Positions 52,486 through 60,306 of a stretch of DNA of 64,000 bases are shown here, in pieces (the stretch's first letter is position 1; the number at the start of each line of letters is the position of its first letter). The stretch is from positions 62,001-126,000 of the forward strand of contig CALEYW010000082.1 in assembly GCA_937927945.1 (NCBI GenBank), in the 5' to 3' direction. Position numbers and translations under genes: made by a program. The notes under the pieces are model-generated. The model did not search any database. It saw nothing but the letters and a program-made list of their open reading frames with translations, and was not told the DNA's origin. The DNA comes from an uncultured candidate division WPS-2 bacterium (GTDB taxonomy: Bacteria > Vulcanimicrobiota > Vulcanimicrobiia > Vulcanimicrobiales > Vulcanimicrobiaceae).

Positions 52486-54333
52486 CTAGTGCAGCGCCGC
52501 ATAAAGGCGTGCGATGTCGAGTGATCCGAGGCCGGTCGTGTAGTCGTATTTGGGCAGCGCGGTGTACAGGCCGTTGCTGCCCTGCAGGATGTCGTGGAAC
52601 GGACCGATCAGCTCGGTCTCGGGCGGCCCTGCAATCTGCGTCGGGCTGCTCGCGCGGAAGATCTTGTACAAAAGCGGCGGAGCGAAGCCGAGCGAATTGG
52701 CGTGCGCGCTCTGCATGCGCGCGTAGACGCCCGCGGCCATTGGCGACGAGAGGCTCGTCCCCGCGGTGATGTATTCCGTTCCGCCTTGCCAGAGCAGCGC
52801 GCCGGTTTCAAGCGCCGCGTCGTACGCAACGTCGGGCAGACCGCGGAAGGTCAGCCCGGCCGGCGTCGTGCCGACGGGCTGCGACGGACTCTCCCACGAC
52901 GGCGAGTACTCGAACTGGCTCAAACCGCCGCCGCCCGATTGCCACGCCTGCTCGCCGAGATACGTGCCGTCCACGTTGCTGAACGTGTCGGTGCCGCCGA
53001 CCGCCGCCGCGTACGGCGAGGCCGCCGGATACTCGACCATCGGGACCCCGCCGGCGCCGCCGTTCGGCGGAACGCCGGCAACGCCGCAATAGGCGCCGGT
53101 ATCGCCGGTCGACGCGAAGAGCGTCTGCCCTTGCGCCGCCGCCTCGACCAGGATCATGTCGCCCACCAGCATGTCGCCGCTCTGATAAGGAAAGACCTCG
53201 CACCCGCCGACCGACGCGTTCATGACCGGCACCGCGTTGTCGTTCGCCCAGCGGTTCAGCGAGACGGTCAGGTCCTTGAACGTAAACGTCGCCGCATTGT
53301 AGAGCACGATACGCTGCAGGTTGTAGGCCATCGCTTGCGAGTAGGTCATGTCGAGCGTCCACTCGCCCTGACCGGAGACGTCCGCGCTCGGCGGCTGCAC
53401 GTTGACGACTTTGACGGCGACCTGCGGCAAGCCGAAGCGGGTCTCGTTGTCGCGGAAGTCCGCGATCGCGCCGGTGGGATCGCCGACCGTGAAGATCGCG
53501 ACCTTCGAGTTGGTCGCCGGCGGCGTCGAACCCGCGTCGTAGGTGATGCTAAACGTCGCCGGATCGTAGAAACGCGGACAGACCGGCGCGCCGGTCGTCT
53601 GGTTCACGCCTTTGGTGCAGACGGTCGGGCTCGGAGTGCCGTTCGTGCCGAAGCTGCCTGCCGTCAGGTCGAGCGGAGCCGGCTGCTTCGGGAAACTCGC
53701 GCTCAGGCCGGCGAAGTTCGTGAGGCCGAGGACGGCGATGACGTTTCCGCCGAGCGCGGTCGGGACGAACGCCGGCTGCGTGTTCGCGTAGTACGTGGAA
53801 CCGTTGAGGCTGAACGCATGCAGCGTCGTGTTGAATGCCTTCTGCACCGTCGCCGCGGAGCCGGTCGCGATGACGAGCATGTTGTTCGGCTCTGGCGCGA
53901 CGTTGGCGAAGCCTTGGCCCTGCAGGTACGATACCGCGGCCGAGACTTGCGCGGACGTCGGCGCGAATTGTGCGACGAACGCGTCGCGCGACATCGTTTG
54001 TCCGGCCGCGATAGCGGCCTTGACGGTGTCGGCGTCGCGCATCTGCAGGCCGAGCACGAGCTCGATCGACTTGGCCGGATCGAGCGCGCCGAGATCCGTC
54101 GCGCCGCCGAGCGCGATCGGGCTCGTCGCGGTGGCAACCCAGCCGGCGGGCGCCGTGACGGCCGCCTTGGAACGGGTCGTGCCGCCGCCCTGCGGGCTCA
54201 CCGCGGCCGAGTTCGCGGATGTACCGCCTGCCGGCCCGGCAGATGGAAGCATGGTGCCGGCACTCCGGCCGCCGGAACATCCGGCGGCGAGCACCCCGAT
54301 CAGCGCGGCAGATGCCGCGACGCGTGAAAACAT
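52486..54333 (-). CDS. S53 (sedolisin/kumamolisin) serine-carboxyl peptidase lipoprotein, paralogue 2
   Basis: The product is 615 residues from an ATG with AGGAGG 8 nt upstream. A lipoprotein signal ends at Cys19 (GVLAAGC). The propeptide spans about 60-220. Catalytic residues: Glu324 and Asp328 (GEWTLD), Asp411 (STGDTG), Ser527 (AGTSLSS). The calcium-site pattern FHDILQGSNG ... YDYTTGLGSLD matches paralogue 1. The 13-bp gap and parallel order suggest tandem duplication, though the sequences have clearly diverged. Both retain a complete active site, so both should be active. Confidence 0.9.
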   Translation of the reverse strand: MFSRVAASAALIGVLAAGCSGGRSAGTMLPSAGPAGGTSANSAAVSPQGGGTTRSKAAVTAPAGWVATATSPIALGGATDLGALDPAKSIELVLGLQMRDADTVKAAIAAGQTMSRDAFVAQFAPTSAQVSAAVSYLQGQGFANVAPEPNNMLVIATGSAATVQKAFNTTLHAFSLNGSTYYANTQPAFVPTALGGNVIAVLGLTNFAGLSASFPKQPAPLDLTAGSFGTNGTPSPTVCTKGVNQTTGAPVCPRFYDPATFSITYDAGSTPPATNSKVAIFTVGDPTGAIADFRDNETRFGLPQVAVKVVNVQPPSADVSGQGEWTLDMTYSQAMAYNLQRIVLYNAATFTFKDLTVSLNRWANDNAVPVMNASVGGCEVFPYQSGDMLVGDMILVEAAAQGQTLFASTGDTGAYCGVAGVPPNGGAGGVPMVEYPAASPYAAAVGGTDTFSNVDGTYLGEQAWQSGGGGLSQFEYSPSWESPSQPVGTTPAGLTFRGLPDVAYDAALETGALLWQGGTEYITAGTSLSSPMAAGVYARMQSAHANSLGFAPPLLYKIFRASSPTQIAGPPETELIGPFHDILQGSNGLYTALPKYDYTTGLGSLDIARLYAALH

Positions 54334-54413
54334 GGACTGGTCCTCCTCAGGCACTAGCCTAAGGAGCCGTCAAGCACTCCCCCATACACAAAATCGGGTA
54401 GGCCGCCCCCTGC

Positions 54414-54529
54414 GATGGCAAGCTTGTCGAGCCACCCCTGGGTGTTGTCCCTGTGATGGCAAGCTTGTCGAGCCACCCCCGGGGTGTTGTCCCTGTCATG
54501 GCGAGCTTGTCGAGCCACCCTCGGGGTGG
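54414..54529. repeat. Three tandem ~41-bp repeats upstream of the S53 genes
   Basis: Copies begin at 54414, 54455 and 54497, each containing ATGGCAAGCTTGTCGAGCC (GCGAGC in the third) and a CACCC...GGTGTTGTCCCTG tail. Period is 41-42 bp. The core AGCTTGTCGAGC is partly palindromic and recurs inverted near 54620 as GCTCGACAAGCTCGC. Confidence 0.75.
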
Positions 54530-54577
54530 CCCGAGCGAGGGCCACGCCACGATCTTGGCCGCTGGGGAAGATTCGGG

Positions 54578-54605
54578 GTCACGCTTCGACTGCGCTCAGC
54601 GTGAC
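54578..54605. repeat. Palindromic repeat in the nuoD-S53 spacer
   Basis: GTCACGCT and AGCGTGAC form a stem around TCGACTGCGCTC. The spacer from 54334 to 54671 contains only this, the tandem repeats and related words; no gene or clear terminator was found in it. Confidence 0.65.
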
Positions 54606-54671
54606 ACGCGGGTTGCTCGACAAGCTCGCAATGACAGGCGGACGCGCTCGCGATGAGGGCGAGCGTTTTCG

Positions 54672-55907
54672 TTACCTGTCGACTTCGCCGAAGACGGGGT
54701 CCAGGGAGCCGATCATGACGACCATGTCGGCGATGAGCTCGCCGATGGCGATCTTCTTGAGGACTTGGAGATTGTAGAGCGAGGGCGGGCGGGTGCGCAC
54801 GCGCCAGGGGCGGTTGTCGCCGTTGGAGACGACGTAGTAGCCGAGCTCGCCGCGCGGACCTTCGACTGCTTGATAGATGTCGCCCGGCGGGACGCGGAAC
54901 GATTCGGAGACGAGCTTGAAGTGATGGATCAGCGCTTCCATCGAGAGCGCGATCGTCTCTTTGGGCGGCGGCGCGAACTTCGTGTCGGGGATCTGCCAGG
55001 CGCCGGGCGTATCGAGCTGCTTGCGCACTTGGCGGATGATGCGCATCGCTTCGTCCATCTCGTCGAGCCGCACGAGGAAGCGCGCATAGGCGTCGCCTTC
55101 GGTCCGCGTGATCACGTCGAATTCGTACTGGTCGTAGCCGCTGTACGGGAACGCGCGGCGCACGTCGTATTGGATGCCGGTCGCGCGCAGCGTCGGTCCG
55201 GTCAGGCTCCACGCGACCGCTTCGTCGGCGCTGATGATGCCGACGTCGATCATGCGGTCTTGCAGGATCGGGTTCTTCTGCAGCAGGCGCCGCACGTCGC
55301 GCATGCGCGGCTCGTACATGTCGATGACGCCGTCGAGCTTCGCGAGAAATCCCTCAGGCAGATCCTGTCCGAGTCCGCCGACGCGAATGTAGTTGGGATG
55401 CATGCGCGCGCCGCCCGACATCTCGAAGAGGTCGAGGATCCGTTCGCGCAGATCGAAGCAGTAGAAAAAGCCAGTCAGCGCCCCGAGGTCGATGCCGCCC
55501 GTTCCCAGCCACACGCAGTGCGACGCGATGCGCGACAGCTCCGAGAGCAATACGCGTATCTGGTTCGCGCGCGGCGGAATCTGGTCGTCGATGCCCAGCA
55601 GTTTCTCGACCGCGAGGTAATAGCACAGCGCGTTGGTCAGCGGCGAGAGGTAGTCCATCCGCTCGATGACGGTCGATGCCTGCGACCAAAACAGGTTCTC
55701 GGCGCTCTTCTCGATGCCGGTGTGCAGGTAGCCGATCTCGGGCGACGCCTTGGTGACGATCTCGCCTTCGATCTCGGTGATCACTTGCAGCACGCCGTGC
55801 GTCGAGGGGTGCTGCGGTCCCATCGAAAGCACCATGTGGCCTTCGCCGCGCTCGATGACGTCGACCGCGTAGCCGCCGGTGGCGTCGGGCGCGTTCGTCA
55901 CGGTCAC
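54672..55907 (-). CDS. nuoD: NADH-quinone oxidoreductase subunit D
   Basis: The product is 411 residues, the 49-kDa subunit shaping the quinone site beside cluster N2. Markers: MVLSMGPQHPSTHGVLQV with the quinone-site His, then EIGYLHTGIEKSAENLFWSQ and CVWLGTGGIDLGALTGFFYC. It ends FGEVDR, the usual C-terminus. The start is a GTG at 55907 overlapping the nuoC stop (GTGA). It is the last gene of the nuoA-D segment. Confidence 0.96.
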   Translation of the reverse strand: MTVTNAPDATGGYAVDVIERGEGHMVLSMGPQHPSTHGVLQVITEIEGEIVTKASPEIGYLHTGIEKSAENLFWSQASTVIERMDYLSPLTNALCYYLAVEKLLGIDDQIPPRANQIRVLLSELSRIASHCVWLGTGGIDLGALTGFFYCFDLRERILDLFEMSGGARMHPNYIRVGGLGQDLPEGFLAKLDGVIDMYEPRMRDVRRLLQKNPILQDRMIDVGIISADEAVAWSLTGPTLRATGIQYDVRRAFPYSGYDQYEFDVITRTEGDAYARFLVRLDEMDEAMRIIRQVRKQLDTPGAWQIPDTKFAPPPKETIALSMEALIHHFKLVSESFRVPPGDIYQAVEGPRGELGYYVVSNGDNRPWRVRTRPPSLYNLQVLKKIAIGELIADMVVMIGSLDPVFGEVDR

Positions 55908-56554
55908 GGTTGTTTTCCGTCCTTCGCTTGCAGCGGATTCGGCGCGGCATGTCCGTCGGCGCGCGCGCGCACCTCGGCGATCTGCTTCTGCAAGCCGGCC
56001 GCCGTGCGGCCCGACGCCGGCGTCCCCGCCGCGACGTTCGATTTCAGGGCGAACGACGGACGCGGCGTACGTTCGCGCGCGACGCCGCGCAGCGGATAAT
56101 CCTTGCGCAGCGGATGACCTTCCCAGTCGTCCGGCATCTGGATGCGGCGCAGGTCCGGATGGCCCTCGAACGTGATGCCGTACAGGTCGAAGATCTCGCG
56201 CTCCGCCCAGTCGGCGCTCGGCCACAGATCGACGACCGTCGGCACCGTCGTCGCGTCGCCCGGGACGCCGCACAGCACGCGCACGCGCTCCGGCTGCCCG
56301 ATCTGCCCTGCGCTGGCCGCCTGCGTCGGCAAACGCAGCAGATGATACGCGATGTCGTAGCGCGGCTCGCGCTCGAGGTAGTCGACCCCGCCGACGTCGA
56401 GCAGCATGCTGAAACCGTCGCGCTTGAGATCTTCGAGCGCGGCGCGCAATGCCGCCGGCGTAACGCGCAGGATGCGGGCATCGGCGATATCGGGACGTAC
56501 CGCAGTGGGGTCGACGGCGGTTGCCCCGGCCGGCGGCGCTTGTGAACTCGGCAT
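55904..56554 (-). CDS. nuoC: NADH-quinone oxidoreductase subunit C
   Basis: The product is 216 residues, the 30-kDa subunit of the peripheral arm. Signature: WPSADWAEREIFDLYGITFE followed by GHPDLRRIQMPDDWEGHPLR and KDYPL. The C-terminal ~50 residues (RPSFALKSNVAAGTPASGRT ...) are a lineage-specific tail without a known motif. Confidence 0.95.
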   Translation of the reverse strand: MPSSQAPPAGATAVDPTAVRPDIADARILRVTPAALRAALEDLKRDGFSMLLDVGGVDYLEREPRYDIAYHLLRLPTQAASAGQIGQPERVRVLCGVPGDATTVPTVVDLWPSADWAEREIFDLYGITFEGHPDLRRIQMPDDWEGHPLRKDYPLRGVARERTPRPSFALKSNVAAGTPASGRTAAGLQKQIAEVRARADGHAAPNPLQAKDGKQP

Positions 56555-56567
56555 GTGTGTGCTCGGC

Positions 56568-57053
56568 CTAGGCTCGTGCGAGAATGCCGCCGCGCCCGCC
56601 GCGTTTGATCTGCTGCTGGATCAGGTTGACCGCGTACAGCAGACCATCGGGCGTCGGAGGGCAGCCGGGGACGTAGACGTCGACGGGAATGATCGTGTCG
56701 ACCCCTTGGACGATGGCATAGTTGTCGAAGACGCCGCCGCTCGACGCGCAGGCACCCATCGAGATGACCCACTTCGGATCGGCCATCTGATCGTAGAGGC
56801 GCTTGACGATCGGCGCCATCTTGCGCGCGACGCGGCCCGAGACGATCATCAGATCGGCTTGGCGCGGCGACGCGCGAAACACTTCGGATCCGAGCCGGGC
56901 GATGTCGTATTCCGGGGCCGTCGCGGTCATCATCTCGATCGCGCAGCAGGCCAGCCCCATCGTCAGCGGCCACACGCTCGAGGCCTGCGCCCAGCGCGCG
57001 ACCGAGTCGACCGTCGTGAGGAGAAAATCCGCCCCGCTGTTCCCTAGCGCCAC
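56568..57053 (-). CDS. nuoB: NADH-quinone oxidoreductase subunit B
   Basis: The product is 161 residues holding cluster N2, the last electron donor to quinone. All four ligands are visible: the adjacent pair in GLACCAIEMM, one in MGACASSGG and one in VPGCPPTPD. The GTG start at 57053 lies within the last 10 bp of nuoA. Confidence 0.96.
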   Translation of the reverse strand: MALGNSGADFLLTTVDSVARWAQASSVWPLTMGLACCAIEMMTATAPEYDIARLGSEVFRASPRQADLMIVSGRVARKMAPIVKRLYDQMADPKWVISMGACASSGGVFDNYAIVQGVDTIIPVDVYVPGCPPTPDGLLYAVNLIQQQIKRGGRGGILARA

Positions 57054-57397
57054 TCGAAACCGCCTCTCTTCCACACGTATGCGTACCCGATCGCGAGCAC
57101 GACGACGAACGTCAGCATCTCGGCGACGCCGAACATCCGCAGCTGGTGCATCTGCACCGCCCACGGATAGAACGACGCGGCCTCGACGTCGAAGATCACG
57201 AACAGCATCGCGACGAGGTAGAACCGCACCGGAAAGCGGCCGGAGACGTCGGAGGTCGGCTCGACGCCGCACTCGTAGGCTTCCGACTTCACGGCATTGG
57301 GTTTCTTGCGGGCCACGAGCCCCGGCAGCAGGCAGAAGGCCAGGGCTGCGAGGAACGCGACGGCGAGATAGATTGCGACAGGACCGTAGGGAGACAT
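57044..57397 (-). CDS. nuoA: NADH-quinone oxidoreductase subunit A
   Basis: The product is 117 residues with three helices. The conserved loop KSEAYECGVEPTSDVSGRFP with its quinone-channel Cys is followed by RFYLVAMLFVIFDVEAASFY with the membrane acidic pair. It is the first nuo gene. AGGT precedes the ATG, and the 22 bp to the divergent lipoprotein gene must hold overlapping control regions. Confidence 0.96.
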   Translation of the reverse strand: MSPYGPVAIYLAVAFLAALAFCLLPGLVARKKPNAVKSEAYECGVEPTSDVSGRFPVRFYLVAMLFVIFDVEAASFYPWAVQMHQLRMFGVAEMLTFVVVLAIGYAYVWKRGGFEWR

Positions 57398-57419
57398 CGA
57401 CCTGAAGTATTACACGAAG

Positions 57420-57773
57420 TTGACCCGGGGTGCCTCCATCCTCGGTCTGATGGTGCTCGTCCTGGCTGCCTGCTCGCCCAACCCCAACGGGCAGGGCGTC
57501 GCCGAATTCGGCTCCGTCCAGGGCCGCGTCGTCGACGCGAAGACCCAACAGCCGGTTCAGCAGTTCACCGTCTCGGTCGGCGGCCAGAGCGTCTCGGTCT
57601 CGCCGGCGGCGCAGGGCGTCTTCCTGGTCAATCACGTCCCGATCGGCACGCAGACGCTCCAGGTCTTCGCGATCGGCTACCAGACGTTCGTGCTGCCGGG
57701 GATCGTCGTCCAGAAAGACCAGACCACCAACATCGACCAGCTGATCGGAATCGCGCCGACCAGCGGGCTCTAG
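57420..57773 (+). CDS. Small lipoprotein with a carboxypeptidase-regulatory-like domain
   Basis: The product is 117 residues. Lipobox LAAC (Cys18) follows a hydrophobic signal (SILGLMVLVLAAC). The mature part is a single CarboxypepD_reg-like beta sandwich: GSVQGRVVDAKTQQPVQQFT, VFLVNHVPIGTQTLQVFAIG. Probably a surface- or periplasm-exposed lipid-anchored domain of unknown role. A TTG at 57420 is the best start, since the only downstream ATG cuts into the signal. It diverges from nuoA. Confidence 0.65.
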   Translation: MTRGASILGLMVLVLAACSPNPNGQGVAEFGSVQGRVVDAKTQQPVQQFTVSVGGQSVSVSPAAQGVFLVNHVPIGTQTLQVFAIGYQTFVLPGIVVQKDQTTNIDQLIGIAPTSGL

Positions 57774-57817
57774 CACCGCCGGCAGCCGTCGCGCCCCGGG
57801 CGGGGTTCTAGGTCGCA

Positions 57818-58900
57818 ATGCGCTCGCTCGACGTCCTGGCCGCCGCGGCCGGCGTGTTTCTGGTCTTCTGGTCGCAGCGCGACCTGTTTCAATCGGTCAT
57901 CGTGCCCCGTTCGGTCGGGGGCCGGTACCGGCCGAGCGTGCTCATCTCGCGCTACGGCTGGAAGCTCTGGCGGGCGGCCTGCCTGCGCATTCCGGACATG
58001 GAACGGCGCGAGGACACGCTCGCCGTGTTCGCGCCGACCTTCCTCATGACGCTGCTCGCGTATTGGGTCGCCTCGCAGATCGTCGGGCTGGGCCTGCTGT
58101 TCTGGGCCCTGCGCGATTGGATCCATCCCGTGCCGAAGCTTGGTGCGGCGATCTACTTCGCAGGCGCTTCGCTCTTGACGATCGGGTACGGCGACTTCGC
58201 TCCGACGCATTGGGAGACACGCTTTCTCGCGCTCTTCGCCGCTGCCTCGGGTCTGGGAACGTTCGCGATCGTCACGACCTTCCTGTTCCAGACCTTCGCC
58301 GCGTTTCAGCGGCGCGAAGCGTTCGTGGTGACGATCGCCGAGCGCACCGGTTCGCCGCCGAGCGGCGTCGAGTTTCTCGCCCGTCACATCAAGCTGGGCA
58401 TGGTCGACGACATTGGCACGATCTTGCGCGAGTCGCAGCGGTGGATCTCCGAAGTATTGGAGACGCATCTCGCCTACCCGGTGCTCTCGTACTTTCGCTC
58501 CAGCCACGACGACGAGTCATGGGTCGGCACGATCGGCGCGCTCCTCGACGCCTCGACCCTCCTGGTGACGACGGTCGACATCGACCATCGCGGACAAGCC
58601 GAGATCACGCTGCGCAGCGGAACGCACCTGGTGCGCGATTTCGCCGGTTTCTTCGCGCTGCCCTCAGGCGACGCCGCGATGGTCGAATACGATGAATTCG
58701 CCGCAGCGTACCGCAGGCTGCTCGAGCTCGGCGTGCCGATGCACCCGCTGGAAGACGCGTGGCCGGCGTTCTCGGCGCGGCGGGCGGCTTATGCCGAGCA
58801 GCTCGACGCGATGGCGCGCTGGTGGCGGATCCCGCCGGCTCGTTGGATCGGCGACCGCTCGCGGGTCCGCGTCCATGTCAACGTGGGCGTGCCGCGGTAG
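57818..58900 (+). CDS. Two-pore-helix type K+ channel protein
   Basis: The product is 360 residues. The selectivity filter is LTIGYGDF (about 126-133), between hydrophobic helices (PTFLMTLLAYWVASQIVGLG before; LALFAAASGLGTFAIVTTF after), plus one helix at the N-terminus. The filter matches K+ channels. No RCK/TrkA-N nucleotide fold is evident; the C-terminal ~190 residues form a soluble domain of unknown type (FLARHIKLGMVDDIGTILRE ... RSRVRVHVNVG). It may regulate membrane potential or K+ flow. Confidence 0.85.
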   Translation: MRSLDVLAAAAGVFLVFWSQRDLFQSVIVPRSVGGRYRPSVLISRYGWKLWRAACLRIPDMERREDTLAVFAPTFLMTLLAYWVASQIVGLGLLFWALRDWIHPVPKLGAAIYFAGASLLTIGYGDFAPTHWETRFLALFAAASGLGTFAIVTTFLFQTFAAFQRREAFVVTIAERTGSPPSGVEFLARHIKLGMVDDIGTILRESQRWISEVLETHLAYPVLSYFRSSHDDESWVGTIGALLDASTLLVTTVDIDHRGQAEITLRSGTHLVRDFAGFFALPSGDAAMVEYDEFAAAYRRLLELGVPMHPLEDAWPAFSARRAAYAEQLDAMARWWRIPPARWIGDRSRVRVHVNVGVPR

Positions 58901-58905
58901 CGGCT

Positions 58906-58926
58906 TGGGGTGCGGGGCGGGGACGT
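58906..58926. repeat. Dispersed 21-bp repeat, copy 2
   Basis: This copy matches the one at 12351-12371 in 20 of 21 bases, again just downstream of a plus-strand stop codon. Confidence 0.55.
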
Positions 58927-58934
58927 GCTGCTAC

Positions 58935-58980
58935 GGGGACGCTCCCTGCGCGCCATCCATGGCCCGCAGGGAGCGTCCCC
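58935..58980. repeat. Perfect 16-bp inverted repeat after the K+ channel gene
   Basis: Arms GGGGACGCTCCCTGCG (58935-58950) and CGCAGGGAGCGTCCCC (58965-58980) flank a 14-nt loop. No T-run follows. It lies between convergent genes, so it may act as a bidirectional barrier or be a mobile palindrome. Confidence 0.75.
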
Positions 58981-59022
58981 GCCACCCCATCATCCCGCCC
59001 CCCGGCCGAGCCCTAGCCGCGT

Positions 59023-59529
59023 CTACGCGCCCTTGATCTTCTCGAGCTCCTCGAACAGCACGCCTTCATCGGGCGCTTCCCGCAGCTCATGCACATCGAT
59101 GTACCGCACGATGCCGTTTTTGTCGATGATGAAGAGCGCCCGTTCAGCCATCCCTTCTTTGCGCAGCACGCCGAAGCGCTGCGCGACCTCGCCGTGCGGA
59201 TAGAAATCGCTCAGCAGCGGATAGGAGAGACCGCCGAGCTGTTCAGCCCACGCGGCGTTGGCGAACCGGGAATCCGTCGACACGCCCACAACTTGGGCGT
59301 CGAGCGCACGAAAGCGATCGAGCTCGCGTTCGTACGTCGGTATTTGAGTGCTTCAAGTGGGGCTGAACGCGAAGGGATAAAACGCGACGACGACGTTGCC
59401 GCCCTTCGCCGCCGCGAGCGACCACGGTTCGCCCTTGTGGGAGCCGAGCGTGAAGTCGGGGGCCGGGTCGCCCACCTTCAAGGTCGGCGTGGAGTCGGCG
59501 CTGCTGGTGCGCCCAATCGGAATTGCCAT
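59023..59529 (-). CDS. Predicted selenocysteine-containing peroxiredoxin (in-frame UGA at residue 59)
   Basis: The frame encodes 168 residues if the TGA at 59353-59355 is read as Sec59. The thioredoxin fold is complete on both sides of it: KVGDPAPDFTLGSHKGEPWS, VVVAFYPFAFSPT-U-STQIPTYE, QVVGVSTDSRFANAAWAEQL, LLSDFYPHGEVAQRFGVLRK and ERALFIIDKNGIVRYIDVHE. The peroxiredoxin active-site pattern P-x3-(T/S)-x2-C is met exactly, with U for C. The protein has no cysteine anywhere, so it would be a 1-Sec peroxidase that reduces peroxides with an outside thiol donor. A SECIS-like hairpin starts 16 nt past the UGA. The alternative is a nonsense-mutated pseudogene, but the rest of the frame shows no decay. 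The start is the ATG at 59529; a GTG at 59538 is also possible. Confidence 0.8.
59305..59336 (-). promoter_or_regulatory. Predicted bacterial SECIS element
   Basis: Minus-strand hairpin: CGTACGAA pairs with TTCGTGCG (8 bp, one U-G), then a C/T mismatch, then GCGA pairs with TCGC, closing a six-base loop GCTCGA. The loop opens with G and begins 30 nt after the UGA, both within the published limits for SelB-bound bacterial SECIS elements. Confidence 0.65.
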
Positions 59530-59580
59530 CGCGGCCACTCGCCTACGCTTGCACCGGAGTCCTGCCGTCGAATGAACTCC

Positions 59581-60306
59581 TCAGCGCCGGCGCGCTTCGG
59601 CCACGCGCGGATGGGCGGCGAGGAATTCGGTCGCGGCGTCGATCGGCGTCGCGAAACCGATCGCGCGTTCTTCCTCGAAGCGCGACTGCGCGACCCCGAT
59701 CACCTCGCCGGTCGTCACGTCGAACACGGGGCCGCCGCTTTCCCCCGGGATGATCGCGACGTCCAGTTCCAGCGCGCCCTTGCGCACGCTCGCGACGCGG
59801 CCCGCATACATCGAGACCGTGCGGCCCAGACGTTCGTCGTCGAACGCGTCCGGGATCGGATAACCGAGCACGCCGATCGGCGTGCCGGGCTCGAGGTGCG
59901 CGATCGACCCGAGCCGCGCCGCGCGCTGGTTCGGCAGGTGCACGTCGACGATCGCGAGGTCTTCATCGGGTCCGGTGCGCGCCACGACCCGAGCCGGCGC
60001 GCGCGCGCCGTCGCCGATCGTGGCGATTAGCTCCTTCGCGTCCTCGATCACATGCGCGTCGGTGAGGATGCGAGCGCCCCAGGCGCCGCTTTCGACCACG
60101 ACGCCGCTGCCGTACGCGTCGTCCCATTGACCCTTGCGCTTGGGATCGTCGGCGGGAATCTTCATCGTGAAGAGGACGACCGAGGGATGCAGCCGTTCGT
60201 ACGCCGCGACGTACCGGTCTTTTTCCGCGAGCGCGTCGTGCGGCGCGCGGCTGCAGGCGGCCACCAGTAGCGACAGCAGCAGCACCGGCCACCGCGTCGT
60301 CCTCAC
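59581..60306 (-). CDS. Trypsin-like (S1C/HtrA-type) serine protease lipoprotein without PDZ domain
   Basis: The product is 241 residues with lipobox VAAC (Cys18). The catalytic triad is intact: His85 in LTDAHVI, Asp116 in DEDLAIV, Ser190 in PGESGGPVFD. The chain ends shortly after the protease domain, so the PDZ domains of DegP/DegS are absent. It is likely an envelope quality-control or processing protease. The GTG start overlaps the hflX stop (GTGA), so the two are cotranslated. Confidence 0.88.
   Translation of the reverse strand: MRTTRWPVLLLSLLVAACSRAPHDALAEKDRYVAAYERLHPSVVLFTMKIPADDPKRKGQWDDAYGSGVVVESGAWGARILTDAHVIEDAKELIATIGDGARAPARVVARTGPDEDLAIVDVHLPNQRAARLGSIAHLEPGTPIGVLGYPIPDAFDDERLGRTVSMYAGRVASVRKGALELDVAIIPGESGGPVFDVTTGEVIGVAQSRFEEERAIGFATPIDAATEFLAAHPRVAEARRR

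Noticed and set aside
54414..54529. CRISPR array
   Set aside because: The three units are near-identical over their whole length with no unique spacers and no cas genes nearby.
59023..59529. Reading the peroxiredoxin as a pseudogene or two separate genes
   Set aside because: There is one stop only, it is TGA, it is exactly at the catalytic residue, both halves are in frame and a SECIS-like hairpin follows. Not fully excluded without genome data on Sec machinery.
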